Shown: positions 23,983 to 34,959 of the stretch, in pieces | How positions within the stretch are numbered: the first letter of the stretch is position 1 | How the letters are laid out: each line of letters opens with the position of its first letter | The notes under the pieces: generated by a model | What the model was told of the DNA's origin: nothing | What the model saw: the letters and a program-made list of their open reading frames with translations, nothing else | The model's database searches: none | Origin: Vanessa cardui | Lineage: Eukaryota; Arthropoda; Insecta; Lepidoptera; Nymphalidae | Reading direction: 5' to 3' | DNA length: 64,000 nt | Assembly: GCF_905220365.1 (NCBI RefSeq) | Contig: NC_061152.1 | Location: 4,701,001 to 4,765,000, forward strand | Made by a program: the position numbers and the translations under genes

Positions 23983-26900
23983 GTAAGTAGATTTTTTTCC
24001 AATATTGATCTGACTCAATATAAGGTTGCATATCTTAAGTTTGAGGGACATTTTTCTATATAAATTATTACTATTTTTATTTTTCTTAATTATTTAATAA
24101 AAATATGTTTTGTTCGCTTTTAGTCTGTTTTAAATAATAAAATATAAATCTTTACCCTATTTTTAGTACTATATATTTGTTTTTAAATCGCAAAACGAAG
24201 TGTTTCTAGCTAAGGCAGCCTCTTATTTTTTTTTTATTATTATGGAATAGAGATATTGGTTAGAGTTTTTTTGGTAAGTTATTCAATTCACGTGTATAAA
24301 TAAGAGTAATCAAGCATTAAACAATAGTCTTATTGAGCGTACATAGATAAAAGTTCTTATACTTGTAATGGTGATTTTCTTTTGTTTTCAGGCCCCCTCC
24401 CCACCACCAAAATTCTCAGGTATATACAAAGCGAATAATCCTAACGTCATCTGTCCCCAATTCCCAACTCACGATCCCCTAGCTGCTCCCAGTGACACTG
24501 AGGACTGCCTCGTTTTGAACATCTACACTCCATCATTTATCAACGCAACCTTCCCGGTCATGGTGTTCATCCACGGCGGAGACTTCGGAGTCGGTTCTGG
24601 TTCTGCCGCATTTTACGGGGTAGACTATTTGGTTAGCCACAGTGTCATCGTCGTCACCTTGAACTACAGGTTGAATGCGTACGGGTTCCTCAACTTGGAC
24701 TTACCAGAAGCACCAGGCAACGCTGGGTTGAAGGACATCCGAGCGGCTTTGAGGTGGATCAAAGAGAATATCGCCAACTTTAATGGTGACCCAGATAATG
24801 TGACAGTTTTTGGTCAAGGAAGTGGAGGTATGGCAGCTATATACCTCACCATGACGGACACCACAAAGGGTCTCTTCCACAGAATTATATCGGAGAGCGG
24901 TACGCCCTTCGCGCCTCAGTCGTTCGACGCCCAACCATTGGCGACCGCGAGACAAGTCGCTAAATCACTGGGACTTAAGACTAAAAATCCGAAGGAACTC
25001 CTGAAAATATACTCTGACACCCCAATCACAGAAGTCGAGGAAGCTATTGGGAAACAAATGAACGCTAAGTCAGTATTCCTACCATCTGTTGAGAAGATAT
25101 TTGACGACGAGGAGGCATTCCTGACTGATACACCGTACAATATCCTCGCGACTGGCAAGAAGCACAAGTGCTTCAATCCCGTGCCAATTATCATTGGTAT
25201 AAACACGGTTGAAGGATTGACGAGTACACTGGATTACTACACGATAACGAGCCAAATGGACAGGATAAAGAACGAGGATTATTCAGCTCTTGACCAGAGA
25301 AGTTTGATCGTACCTTTTGAGGATAGAGAGGAATTCCGGAATACCATCAAAGATACCTTCTTCGCAAACACAACATCAGACGAAGCGTTAGTTGGGGGTA
25401 TTATAAATCTGAACACCGATTTCTCGTACGTCGGTCCGATATCACTATTCTCTGACCTGTATACCAATAGTTCTGGCATGCCAGTATACCAATACATATT
25501 CAGTTACATAGGTAACAGAAATCTGGGCAGATTGTTGACGAACAGCAGTTTGGCTGCAACAGCTAATAGGGATGAACTGTTTTATATATTCGAGCTGGAA
25601 CGGATGCCGTTACCGATGGACGAAAATGATGCGAGGATTGTCACGTTCATGACTATGATGTGGACGAACTTCGCGAAGTTTGGGTAAGTGACATATACTT
25701 ATACTTCATCCATAGATTGACTGCATTAGATCAGCAAAAATCGCTCATTATTTTTCCTTTAAATAATGTAATTCTTGCTCAAGATTTTAATTAGATTAAT
25801 TATTATCCACTACCTTAAGATTTGTCACGAAATGCTTGCCTTGAAATGCTTTTGGGACGGAAATGAATCCTTTAGAAACTTCCCGGTGTATCCGCCACAG
25901 TGTGTTACTATTTGTATAATATTGTTACTTCTCTTTTTATGCCGATCGCGTTATAAAACTATACATTGATTATACTTAAAGTAAAATATGAGGTATACAA
26001 GCCAACATAGTCAAATATTTTATACTACATTACATTCATGACCTTCAGTCGATTTACTATGAAATAAAATCTATATGCATCGTAAAAAATTCCATGTTTA
26101 AAATAAAAGTAAAGCGACAGCCTGTAAATTTCCCACTGCTGGGATAAGGCCTCCTCACCATTAAGGAGAGGGTTTGGAACATATTCCACCACGCTGTTCC
26201 AATGCGGTTTGGTGGAATGCACATGTGGCAGAATTTCGATGAAATTAGACACATGCAGGTTTCCTAACGATGTTTTCCTTCACCGCCGATCACGAGATGA
26301 ATTATAAACACAAATTTAGCACATATCGCCGTCCCCGGGGAATAAAAAGATAACTAACAAAACGTAAATTTTCAGGAGAATTAAAAAACATGTTTTCGTC
26401 AATAACTTTTTAAATACTGGACATAGAAGCGTGATTTAAAGTTTTTAGAAAATTAGATTTTTAAAAGCTTTAAGTTAATAACGAGAAGAACCTGTAACCT
26501 ATGTTGAAACGGAGATATTTAAAAAATAAGAAGTTAGCCAAAATCAATCATCACCTGTGTTGCCTAACGCCCGTTATCATTTTATTCACAGTATTTCCTA
26601 TCCAAAGTCAAATATTGTACAACAGCTATATCATTTTATTCTTAGGATTTCAGAGTCCAAATGCAAATGATAATACAATAATATCATTTTGTTCTCGTAA
26701 ATATTCATTTACCATTTTATGTTCAATGACTGTAATCGATTTTTCTTGTAAAATTTTGATATGGTTATCACCTTTATTTTGCTTTTTTCGTGATACCTTT
26801 TTAATAAAACAAAATTAAAACTAGGAAATACAACAAAACGTCCAATATTTTTCATCTGTTAATCTGTTTTATTTTAATCCTTCTTTAAATCGAGTAAATA

Positions 26901-29343
26901 AGTAATCCATAGTTCCATATTATTAATTAAAAAACTTAATACTCAACTGCAATACTCAACTACCTAATCAAATAAATCAGTTTTAATCAACAACTGAAAT
27001 ATTAATGATGATCTTCTCCCTCGTCATTAGAATTGCTTCCAGAGTTACCCTGATGAGTTAGAAACCTGTTAAGAGCGTGATAATGCTTGAGATATGTCCT
27101 GACTTGGAAACGCACATAAAACCATCATATATAGCCTTGCTTACTGGAAAATGTTCAGTACACATATGTATGTATAGCACTGGCAACTCCGCCACATCGT
27201 TGGGGTTTGGACTCACTATCTGTCGGGAATCTCGTTACATACTGATTCTTCACAGGTTCTATGTTTAAATCATATCTGTATTTTAATACTGATTTCTGTG
27301 CATGGGTAACACTCTTCCATAATTAGAGTCCACAATATTCTCTCACCATCTTACCAGGTTTTTAGGCTGCCCCTTAGGTTGTAAAACTCTGATTTCACCA
27401 TTTCCTTGACGTTATATCTGTCGCCATTAACACATGTGTTCCTAACAATTGAGTAAATTTAATCGGGAGTGTATTCTATTCTATGTTTCAGTTATCCCTC
27501 AATATTGAAATGCATCGAATCTCTCACACTTTGGTCGTGGCCGATCTCAAAACATCTGTCCGTTGTATTAAATACAAGCTTTTGTGAGTCAAATATATAT
27601 CAAAATATGTGGACAGGTGAACAGAAGAATCCAGCTAGGTTTGGCAGCGTTTCGGAAGTTACGTCGAATCTTTACATCGTCGATCCTACAGTGCCTTAGA
27701 CGACGAAAGTCTTCAACCGGTGCCTCCTACCCGTCATGACATACGGAGCCAAAACGTAGTCACTCACGACAAAGCTGGTCCACCAGTTTAAGACTTTAAA
27801 CCAGCTCAGCGTTTCTCTGCGGAATCACATCAGAACAAACATCATCACAGAACCGATAACCGTTGGGGAAAAAGTGTTCTAGAGTAGAGACCGCGTTTCG
27901 GCAATCGTAGTGTAGGACGTTCTCGGGCGCGGTGGAGTGACGATTTACGCAAGACGGCTGGCAGGAACTGGATGTGAGTAGCCGAAGAACAATCACAATG
28001 CGTGCAATTGGGCTAGGTATGTCCGACAGTGGACGAACATGCGCTGTTGATGATGAATACATTCAAAATCTCGTTGGTCTCGTATGCCATGTTCATTAAT
28101 TCCAATCCTTCCTTTTGATGGTTCATTTTAATTTTGAAACCATTCATTGGCACCTCGTTGAAATTTTTTTTAAATTCCTTGATAATTTTTTTTTATAAAT
28201 ATTAATTGGAATCAAGTCAAGAACACATTCTGTTTTTGTTTTAGGATTATCTGAAATTTCATGAGCTTCGTATATAACTCATAGCGATGCTATGATATTT
28301 CTTGTGTTAAAAAAAAAAAGAAATTTTGGATATTGTTTACAATTTTTTAGTTGCTGCTCCTATGTAATCAGAATTGCCTCCATTACTTGACAGACAATTG
28401 AGTTGCAATATTTTTGATGTTCTATGTAGACTCGACTAATACTCTGATTCTTCCGCCGAGATATCTTCAGCTATATCATTTTCCTCGTAATAAATTCCTT
28501 CTTTTCGGCTTTTTTAACATATAACATGGTATGAGTTATAACTACTTCATCAAAAGTAGTATTACAAACACACTTTATACGAAACGCATAGACTGTTTTG
28601 CACAAGAAAAAAATGATATCTGCTTTTATTACAAGCTATTCGAGAAGTTTTTACGAGAAAATAATTGTTAGGTTATTTGTCCTACAGTAAGATATAAAAA
28701 CTTTTAGATAATAGTACAATATATTTTTGTTCTTGAAATATCAGGCATGAGTATAATCGTAGAATAGTAGTGTAATATTTTGTAACTTCGTAAGTATCAC
28801 TACAATATTTATGAAAAAAATTGAGCAGGTGTATTAGTATCCAAAGATCTCAAAAATGACAAAACACTAAAACGATGATAATGGAAGTTATCATTTTGTT
28901 CCCCGGGGACGGCGATATATATAGAGTGATGCATGCCTGGTTTTGAACCCGCAATTATCGGTTAAGATGCACGCGTTCTAACCACTGGGCCATGTTTAGT
29001 ACCCCAAATTTGTGTTGGAGCAACGTGATAGTTAGCTCTTCAAACGGAGTCTCGTGGTCTTAGCTGATTCATTATGATACGATATAGGAATTGAACACTA
29101 TCACTCTATCTATAATTAAACAAACATCAGTTACTCAAAATCTTATGTAGTTATAGTGTTATAGGCAGGATATTTATGTACTAAAAGTTCCGAGTACTCT
29201 CCATGAATGCCGGTGTACGGATAAACCCGACAGGGATTTTGTAACACCGTAAAAGAAATTTGTAGTGTGTTATATAAATAAATAAAAAAAAATTATAAAT
29301 AGTGTTAAGCGACTTTTCACTTACTTACTTGACAGTAACTCTC

Positions 29344-29380
<37 letters not shown>

Positions 29381-29920
29381 TCATGGATGTGACATTCGAA
29401 AGAAAAAGACGGCATTTTATATCTATAAATAATAGATTTGCGCGCTCACGAAGGAACCTAAATTTCTTACGATAATTATGTATTTTTTTTAAATATTCTC
29501 GGTTTACGAGATTTGTCTTAGTGTGATAACTATTGTAAGAAAAAAATATACAAATAATATTATTTGTCAATAATAAAACGTGGAGGCCCCTCGTCGTGAT
29601 TAACAGGAAACGTTCTTTTTTTAATATAATTTATAACATTCATGGGCTCACAATTTCCCATGTCACGAATGATAGGGTTAGAAACTTATGATAGGTTACA
29701 TTACTTGTAAGTAAAGCTGTATACAGTTGAATTCATGCTTTAAAAACTTTTTTTTCACAGTTCACCAACACCAGATCCCAGCAACGGTGAGTGGTTACCA
29801 CACTACCATTTGTCCATCAATTTAGAACCTCAGTACGTGGCGCCGTTAACACCGGAGCGCGCGTACTTTTGGCGCCATTTCTATTACAAATATGGCGCCG
29901 ATATTCCCAAAGATAAATAA
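23809..29920 (+). CDS. Carboxylesterase-family protein, probably catalytically inactive (three exons)
   Basis: Exons 23809-23982, 24392-25683 and 29761-29920 join in frame through GT-AG introns to give 541 aa, the usual length for insect carboxylesterases. A signal peptide (about residues 1-19, MGTISTFITFAAIIGVTLS) indicates secretion. Family landmarks are present: the YGVP region, the Cys79/Cys97 pair (EDCLVLNIYTP), oxyanion-hole HGGDF (119-123), NYRLNAYGFL, and the acid Glu332 in GINTVEG. The nucleophile elbow reads GQGSGG (199-204) where active enzymes have G-E-S-A-G-G, so the catalytic Ser position (201) is Gly. At the catalytic His position the sequence is ANRDELF, giving Asn450. With two of three triad residues lost, hydrolysis is unlikely; a binding or adhesion role is possible. 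A poly(A) signal AATAAA is at 30007-30012. An in-frame TTG further upstream is not a credible start. Confidence 0.88.
24392..25683 (+). CDS. Esterase-like gene, coding exon 2
   Basis: The acceptor TTGTTTTCAG precedes GCCCCCTCCCC. The exon carries the oxyanion hole, the altered nucleophile elbow, the Glu and the altered His position. The donor is TTTGG|GTAAGTG, phase 2. Confidence 0.9.
26117..26326 (-). mobile_element. tRNA-headed SINE (S1), 3' part of a copy split by a transposon
   Basis: This is the 3' two-thirds of an inverted S1 SINE in esterase intron 2. The copy breaks off at AGCACATAT, where the transposon at 26327-28914 begins, and the tRNA-like head resumes at 28915-28995. Confidence 0.85.
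26327..28914. mobile_element. 2.6-kb DNA transposon with GCCGTCCCCGGGG inverted ends, inserted in a SINE
   Basis: The left end reads CGCCGTCCCCGGGGAATAAA then AAGATAACT; the right end is its inverse over about 29 bp with two mismatches (28886-28914). ATAT lies on both sides (26323-26326, 28915-28918), consistent with a 4-bp target duplication, though the palindromic flank leaves this ambiguous. The two halves of an S1 SINE lie outside, so the boundaries are defined by the interrupted host repeat. Inside are decayed minus-strand coding traces: an acidic segment near 28440 (YYEENDIAEDISAEESEY), a piece at 27600 (YFDIYLTHKSLY), and a C-terminal-like end at about 27110-27005 (TYLKHYHALNRFLTHQ, then an Asp/Glu/His-rich tail). 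These suggest a dead transposase, but I cannot assign the superfamily. An RTE remnant lies within. Confidence 0.75.
27637..28060 (+). mobile_element. Degraded 3' end of an RTE-type LINE
   Basis: It matches the 3' part of the LINE at 13386-16600 in the opposite orientation (GGCAGCGTTTCGGAAGTTACG, CGTAGTGTAGGACGTTCTCG, ACGCAAGACGGCTGGCAGGA), with internal deletions and several stops. It ends near a TGATGATGA-type tail. It lies inside the inverted-repeat transposon at 26327-28914. Confidence 0.8.
28915..28995 (-). mobile_element. tRNA-like head of the split S1 SINE
   Basis: Contains the inverted box B (GGTTTTGAACCCGCAATTATC) and head (CGTTCTAACCACTGGGCCAT). It completes the SINE interrupted at 26326. 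Confidence 0.85.
29339..29377. repeat. (CT)n microsatellite in esterase intron 2
   Basis: Nearly pure CT dinucleotide run about 380 bases upstream of the last esterase exon. Confidence 0.9.
29761..29920 (+). CDS. Esterase-like gene, coding exon 3
   Basis: The acceptor TTTTTTTCACAG is followed by TTCACCAACACC. One base completes the split Gly codon, then SPTPDPSNGEW, the conserved C-terminal esterase motif, and a TAA stop. It lies 4.1 kb from exon 2. Confidence 0.9.
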
Positions 29921-30006
29921 TGATATGTCGATATTATTGTTTAGTTTTAAATAATTTATTTTTATTAATAAGTTTTTAGTTCTGATTTATATAAGTTTTT
30001 GAAAAA

Positions 30007-30012
30007 AATAAA
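30007..30012 (+). terminator. Poly(A) signal AATAAA of the esterase-like gene
   Basis: The hexamer lies 87 bases after the stop codon and is followed by a T-rich tract, as expected for 3' end formation. Confidence 0.6.
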
Positions 30013-30224
30013 CATGTATTAATTAATATTGTTTTTTTTTTTATTATGACACTTATTTAGTTTTCTCGCGCTATTGAATATATTCTTTATCGAGACTAAA
30101 ACGATTCTGGGGAGTATCTCTTGTGAGATGTTAGACGATATTTTTAATGATTATGTTTCAATCGAGCCATATGTTGCAATACCTTTTAAAAGAACAAAAA
30201 AAGTCGAACTTAAATTCCATTAAT

Positions 30225-30320
30225 CAAGATAAAAGCGTTACACTTACTAGTCAAATTAAACAGTACCACCAGTTCGGAAAAGATAATACCCTAAAAAAAC
30301 TTTAATGATCGCAAGGAGGC
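30225..30320 (-). mobile_element. LINE-A 3' UTR fragment, inverted
   Basis: Contains the inverted family motifs ACCACCAGTTCGGAAAAGAT and GGAGGCGATCG shared with 10722-11230. Internally deleted. Confidence 0.6.
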
Positions 30321-30627
30321 GATCGAAAATCGAATTAAATTAGCCAATTGCAATTTAAAATTATCTCAAGTGTTAAAAAAAGAACAAAATCCTCCCAAAA
30401 AAATACAACAATATTTAATTAAAAATCTATATTATTATAAAACACTTATTATAATAATACAATAAGTACATGTAACAATTCATATTTTCTTATCATAAAA
30501 TTTTTAATTAGATACATCAACATTTGTTCATATTTAAAATACAAATCTGTATTATATTACTTAATTCACTATAAAATACAACAACAATATTTAATAAAGC
30601 ACTGGAATGCACATGGCGTAAATAATA

Positions 30628-30900
30628 TATTTTCAACTGACTTCAAAAAGGAGGAGGTTATCAATTCGTCTGTATTTTGTTTTTTGATTATTTTTTTTAC
30701 CCCGGCTCCAAATATAACAATAACTATAACTACGTTATATAATCGTGAATCGAATTTTAAGTAGTCTAATATTTATCATTTCATTTTATTTAGGAGGACT
30801 CTAAAAATATGTTGAGTACGCAATTATTTTCATTACTTTTTAGTGCATATTCATTTGTTTTAAAATAGTGTTTTGTTTGAAGTCGGTTTTTCTTTTCTTA
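30628..30900 (+). repeat. Repeat family M5 ('ACCGACTTCAAA' ends)
   Basis: Starts CTGACTTCAAAAAGGAGGAG and GTTATCAATTCGTCTG, passes through GGCTCCAAATATAACAATAA, and ends GAAGTCGGTTTTTCTTTT, an inverted version of the start. Other copies are at 40495-40690, 44420-44730, 52048-52623 (two arms, inverted), 53570-53705 and 58300-58665. Noncoding, MITE-like. Confidence 0.65.
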
Positions 30901-31103
30901 ACATTTTTATTTATATAACTACAGTCTAAATCGATTTATAATTATTGCAAACTGATTAATTTATATGATCGATAATTCGTAAAATGAATGTATCAAAACT
31001 GACCTCCCGCCATCTTAAAACTAAATACATAAGCTATTTTTTGTAATCTCTACTTGTTTTACATTTGCTATGGTACCATTACTGATAATGAATAAGTGAA
31101 TAC

Positions 31104-31428
31104 TATAATACGACCCCACTTAGATGTCATATCGGCCAAATTCGTGAAACCGATCGCATCTGAATTGAGTACGCTATCCCGAATTATCAATGTTTATTTC
31201 TTATGTGAATATGATCTTTACACAAACGTAATAACTTGTAATAACATATGACCTAAAATATTCAATTTGACGCGTCGATTTACATGCACTCGCTTTCTCG
31301 GGTTGAACTGACGCGAGAATCGATTCGAATTCGAAAAAGAATTCGACGAATAGCGTCGAATGCGAACTGTTTCTTTCGGTTGTGTGAATCGGCAGTCGGC
31401 AGTAATCTGTAAGTTTTGTTGTACTATA
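31104..31428. mobile_element. TA-flanked MITE family M1, copy 2
   Basis: Ends are diverged from the family (TATAATACGACCCCACTTAG at the left; GTTTTGTTGTACTATA at the right). The interior has CATCTGAATTGAGTACGC as in copy 1. This is the oldest-looking of the four copies. Confidence 0.7.
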
Positions 31429-31834
31429 CTTTTTTATAGGAGAAATGTCAAATTTCATTAATTGCATTCATTTTATTTCACGAGTTTTCACAAAATGCGT
31501 TCAAAAATAAAGAAAAACGAATTACAGTATTTTTCTATAGTAAGGATATTTGGAAATTCTTTATTAGCTCTATATTAACATAATAATACTGTAAATAAAA
31601 ACCTTTTTCGTCTGTAACGATTTTTCCTTTAATTCGACTGCAGCGCCATCGATAAGTTTCTAACGATCGTCTCAACGAAAAAATGTTTTGTGAATGTAAT
31701 CCGAAGTCGCTCAGAGGTTACAGATTCACTAACAATATTTACAGACGCGACAAAAATTATTATACCGTACACTAACCTGTGCAATTTATTATTAAATAAG
31801 ACTTTTTATTATTTATTTTTATTACATAGTATAA

Positions 31835-32128
31835 AAAAAAGAACGCTTGTGTGCAAAAGGTTATTATACAATTAATGAGTTTATGATCGATAGCACACCT
31901 TGGGAATGATACGATCGCCTCCTGGCTATTTCATCTCATATTAAATTGTTTATTTATATAATACATAAGACAAACAAAAAAAAAAACCCGCTGAGTTTCT
32001 TTCGCCGGTTCTTCTCAGGTCAGGGTATTTTCTTTCCGAACCGGTGGTAGTGTTTCAATTGACCATCAATAAGAAAGTGTAATGCTTCTATATTGAATAA
32101 AGATATTTGAGTTTTGAGTTTTGAGTTT
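31835..32128 (+). mobile_element. LINE-A 3' end, 5'-truncated copy
   Basis: Begins within the ORF tail (AAAGGTTATTATACAATTAA, then ATGAGTTTATGATCGATAGC), stop codon, then the family 3' UTR with CCGCTGAGTTTCTTTCGCCG and a terminal ATTGAATAAAGATATTTGAG with GAGTTTT repeats. It matches 10722-11230 closely, in the opposite orientation. Confidence 0.8.
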
Positions 32129-32420
32129 TTGTCGCTTACCGATGTTTTTCCCTATGTATGCTCAGATCTTAAATTAACATAACGGATTTTAATGTGATTT
32201 TTTTAAATAGATACTGAATTATTGTATTAAGTAATTTAAACGTAGAATAAACGTGTTCCTGTATTCGCGGTTTCCTCTTTGCTCGATAACCCTATTAATA
32301 CGCCCCTATAATGTCTGACGATCGTACTGACGATCGACGTGATATATTGTCAAATAACTCAAATTATACTTATAACTATAACGTTACAATTACAGGTTGT
32401 ATTTCGAACTAACTTCTAAC

Positions 32421-32998
32421 TATAGTCTGTTCGCGTTAAGAATGCAGTGAGTTGTCATTGTTCACCGACACCTTTGACCAATCAAATCTTTTCAAATTAC
32501 AAAGTCAAGTTCACATTGAACAGGTAAAGACATAAGTTCGAACGTGATGGTTGTGGATTTAATTTATTATTAACTGATATTTTTATAATTTAAATTAAAT
32601 TTTTCTTATTATTAACTGATATTAAAAAAAATTAATACCACACCACCTTGTAAAAATAAAAGTGCGAGAAATGCTGCGACCACGTCTTACAAGAAGAAAT
32701 TGCTATGTGGGATTTAGATAATGTCATATAAATAATAAAATTATTAAGAAAATTATTTTATTATAAACACTAACGACGACAGCAATAGTGTAAGTAATAG
32801 TGATTAAAATATTAATGACTTAATTTCGATTTTTTACGTTAATGTGTACTTTTTAAATTCATTACACTTAGTCTTTAAAACAAATATAATTTGTTGGAAT
32901 TTTAACACAAATGTACATACACCTTTACCCTTCTTTTAAAAATATATGATTGGTCAAACAATGACAACTCACTGCATTCTTAACGCGAACAGACTATA
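32421..32998. mobile_element. 578-bp DNA element with perfect 42-bp terminal inverted repeats
   Basis: The first 42 bases (starting TATAGTCTGTTCGCGTTAAG) are exactly the inverse of the last 42 (ending CGCGAACAGACTATA). After them comes a shared GACCAATCA, shifted by about ten bases. TA at each edge fits a TA target duplication. The interior is AT-rich with no ORF of note. It is a non-autonomous element, probably recent given the perfect ends. No second copy is seen in this window. Confidence 0.85.
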
Positions 32999-34039
32999 AT
33001 CGCAACTGAATATAAAAACTCCTAAAAAATGACGTTTAGATTCGATTGCAATAAAATGACAGTTTGTTTCAAGAATTGACGCCATTTTAGATTTCGGATT
33101 TCGATAATTTTTTAACGCCAATGTCAAAATAATATTTTTATAGACGATTATCCGAACGCCCGTTTTGGAAAATAAAATATGCCTTATAAACTTCTTATGT
33201 GTTTTAGAAGTATTTCTTTTCATCTTTTTTCACAAGTTTGTGTAACAAGTTATTATTTATATCAAGTATTGGGCAGTAGTCTGCCTATAAGGAAGCCTTA
33301 TGCTAGTAAAATGATACATCATTGACTGGAGTTCTCTACAGAAAATATTTTTTTAATATGACTATATATAAAGATATCTTCTTTTCGTATTTTTAAAGGC
33401 ACTTGTAATTAAATTCGCTTACAGCTTGCTTATGTAGGCACAACATTGAATATAATATATTTACAAAACATTCATGGACCATACGGGACCGTTTACGGGC
33501 CGCCTGGCGCTTGTTACCGATCGCTGGTCTAAGCTCGTGAACATCCATTAAACAAAGACTACAGCGTACAAAATTGACATCTACATCTATTTCCGAATTA
33601 TAATAAACATTTCAACTTCATAAATAAATCCTATTTTGTGGTAGGGCTGACTGACCGTCCGAGTAAGTACCGACCCATCAGATGTACCACCAAAAAACAA
33701 TACTCAGTATTGTCGAGTTTTGATTTGAAGGGTTGATTTGATTGGGACCGATATCAAAGATATTTAAGCAGATTTTAAATAACGCGTAGGTCAGGCAGTA
33801 GCATAATAATTGCATTGACTACCACACGTACTACAATAACAATTGATAATTAATATAAGCGTTGCTATATATACATCATCAGAGCCAATAATATATTTAA
33901 CGTCAATTTATTTTTATTACAAAACCTTAAAATTTTCGGAATTTTTTAACTAGTTTAAAAATAAGTAATTGTCTATGTTCATTATTACTATTTATAATCT
34001 ATTCCAACCACAAGAGGAAAAAAGTGAAATAAATAAAGA

Positions 34040-34285
34040 TAGACTCATCGCATTGACGCGATATTATTGGTCGAGAGCTTGAATAGTCTATGATATTCAC
34101 TATCAATTCGCAAATTAATGGCGTTTTTAATACAGACGAAACTGCTATAGAATCTTTGGAAGTAAAATTAAAGTGTATATAAGTAGTTAAGTGTAATAGT
34201 GTTGTATTATAAATAGAGACATATTAATCAAGAACTGTTTGTAGTGTACAATATAACTCAGCTATTATGTATGTTTATCATCATT
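34040..34285 (-). repeat. Dispersed repeat family R1, copy with empty MITE site
   Basis: It runs opposite to the 21500 and 42300 copies. The segment ATTAAAGTGTATATAAGTAG at 34167-34186 is the unoccupied version of the site where a MITE sits at 56981-57283. Confidence 0.65.
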
Positions 34286-34763
34286 CCTTTCCCGATTAGT
34301 TCGTAAGAAGGCTACGTGTGAGTAGTGTCTATGTCACAATCCCTTACAGTAATTTATATTTATACAAAATCTCATCATGAGAAACTTTTTGTTATAATAA
34401 TTTTATATGTCAAAATGACAGCAAAGATATAAATTATCTGTAACACTAACTGCCATAAATTATGAATTCAATTTAATAAGATTTCGTATTCTTCTTAATC
34501 TATTTATACAATAAATATATTTAATTCCTTAACATTAAAAGCACATTAATTAATTTATACTATAGAAGATATTTTTTTTAAAACAATTGCATTTTTAATT
34601 ATTCAATTGTTTTATAGCAACACTTAAGTCGATGACAGAGACGCTTCATCTTGACAGATGAGTTTTTTGACCTTTTGACAAATTCAATTACGAAATGTGT
34701 CAAAATATGGCCCGTTTGGTTTGTCAATAATTAATTAAAACCCTCGATATATTTTTAAACGTT

Positions 34764-34877
34764 TCAACTAGACGAATCTGAACTGTCACTTGTGTCCCGT
34801 TTTTTTTTCTTTTTGTCCCTTTTCTTGTCTCGATGCTTAGGGCTCCGCTTGGGGCTCTCGCGCCGGACCCGGTGATG
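34764..34877 (-). other. In-frame C-terminal extension after the TMEM26 UGA stop
   Basis: Directly after the TGA at 34880-34878 the same frame stays open for 37 codons: HHRVRRESPKRSPKHRDKKR, then a lysine run and DTSDSSDSSS, before a second TGA (34766-34764). Its Lys/Arg/Ser composition continues that of exons 6-9, unlike random 3' UTR. The first stop is followed by C, the leakiest context for UGA readthrough. It may be a readthrough extension, a recent nonsense mutation, or a sequencing error in a longer true ORF. Confidence 0.5.
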
Positions 34878-34959
34878 TCAAATACCCGAGTCATCAGTTG
34901 TATGGTGAATGTTGTTCAACGATTCTTCCGATGTCTCCGACTTCTGTTTTCTCTTTGGT
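34878..34959 (-). CDS. TMEM26-like: TMEM26-like coding exon 9 to the first stop
   Basis: Acceptor TATTCTTCCAG. Encodes KRKQKSETSEESLNN and HHTTDDSGI, then TGA. The same frame remains open for another 37 codons. Confidence 0.75.

Noticed and set aside
26501..26818. 105-codon plus-strand ORF
   Set aside because: AT-rich, hydrophobic by composition, inside a transposon; the coding traces there are on the opposite strand.
27796..28062. 88-codon minus-strand ORF in esterase intron 2
   Set aside because: It is antisense to the degraded RTE tail.
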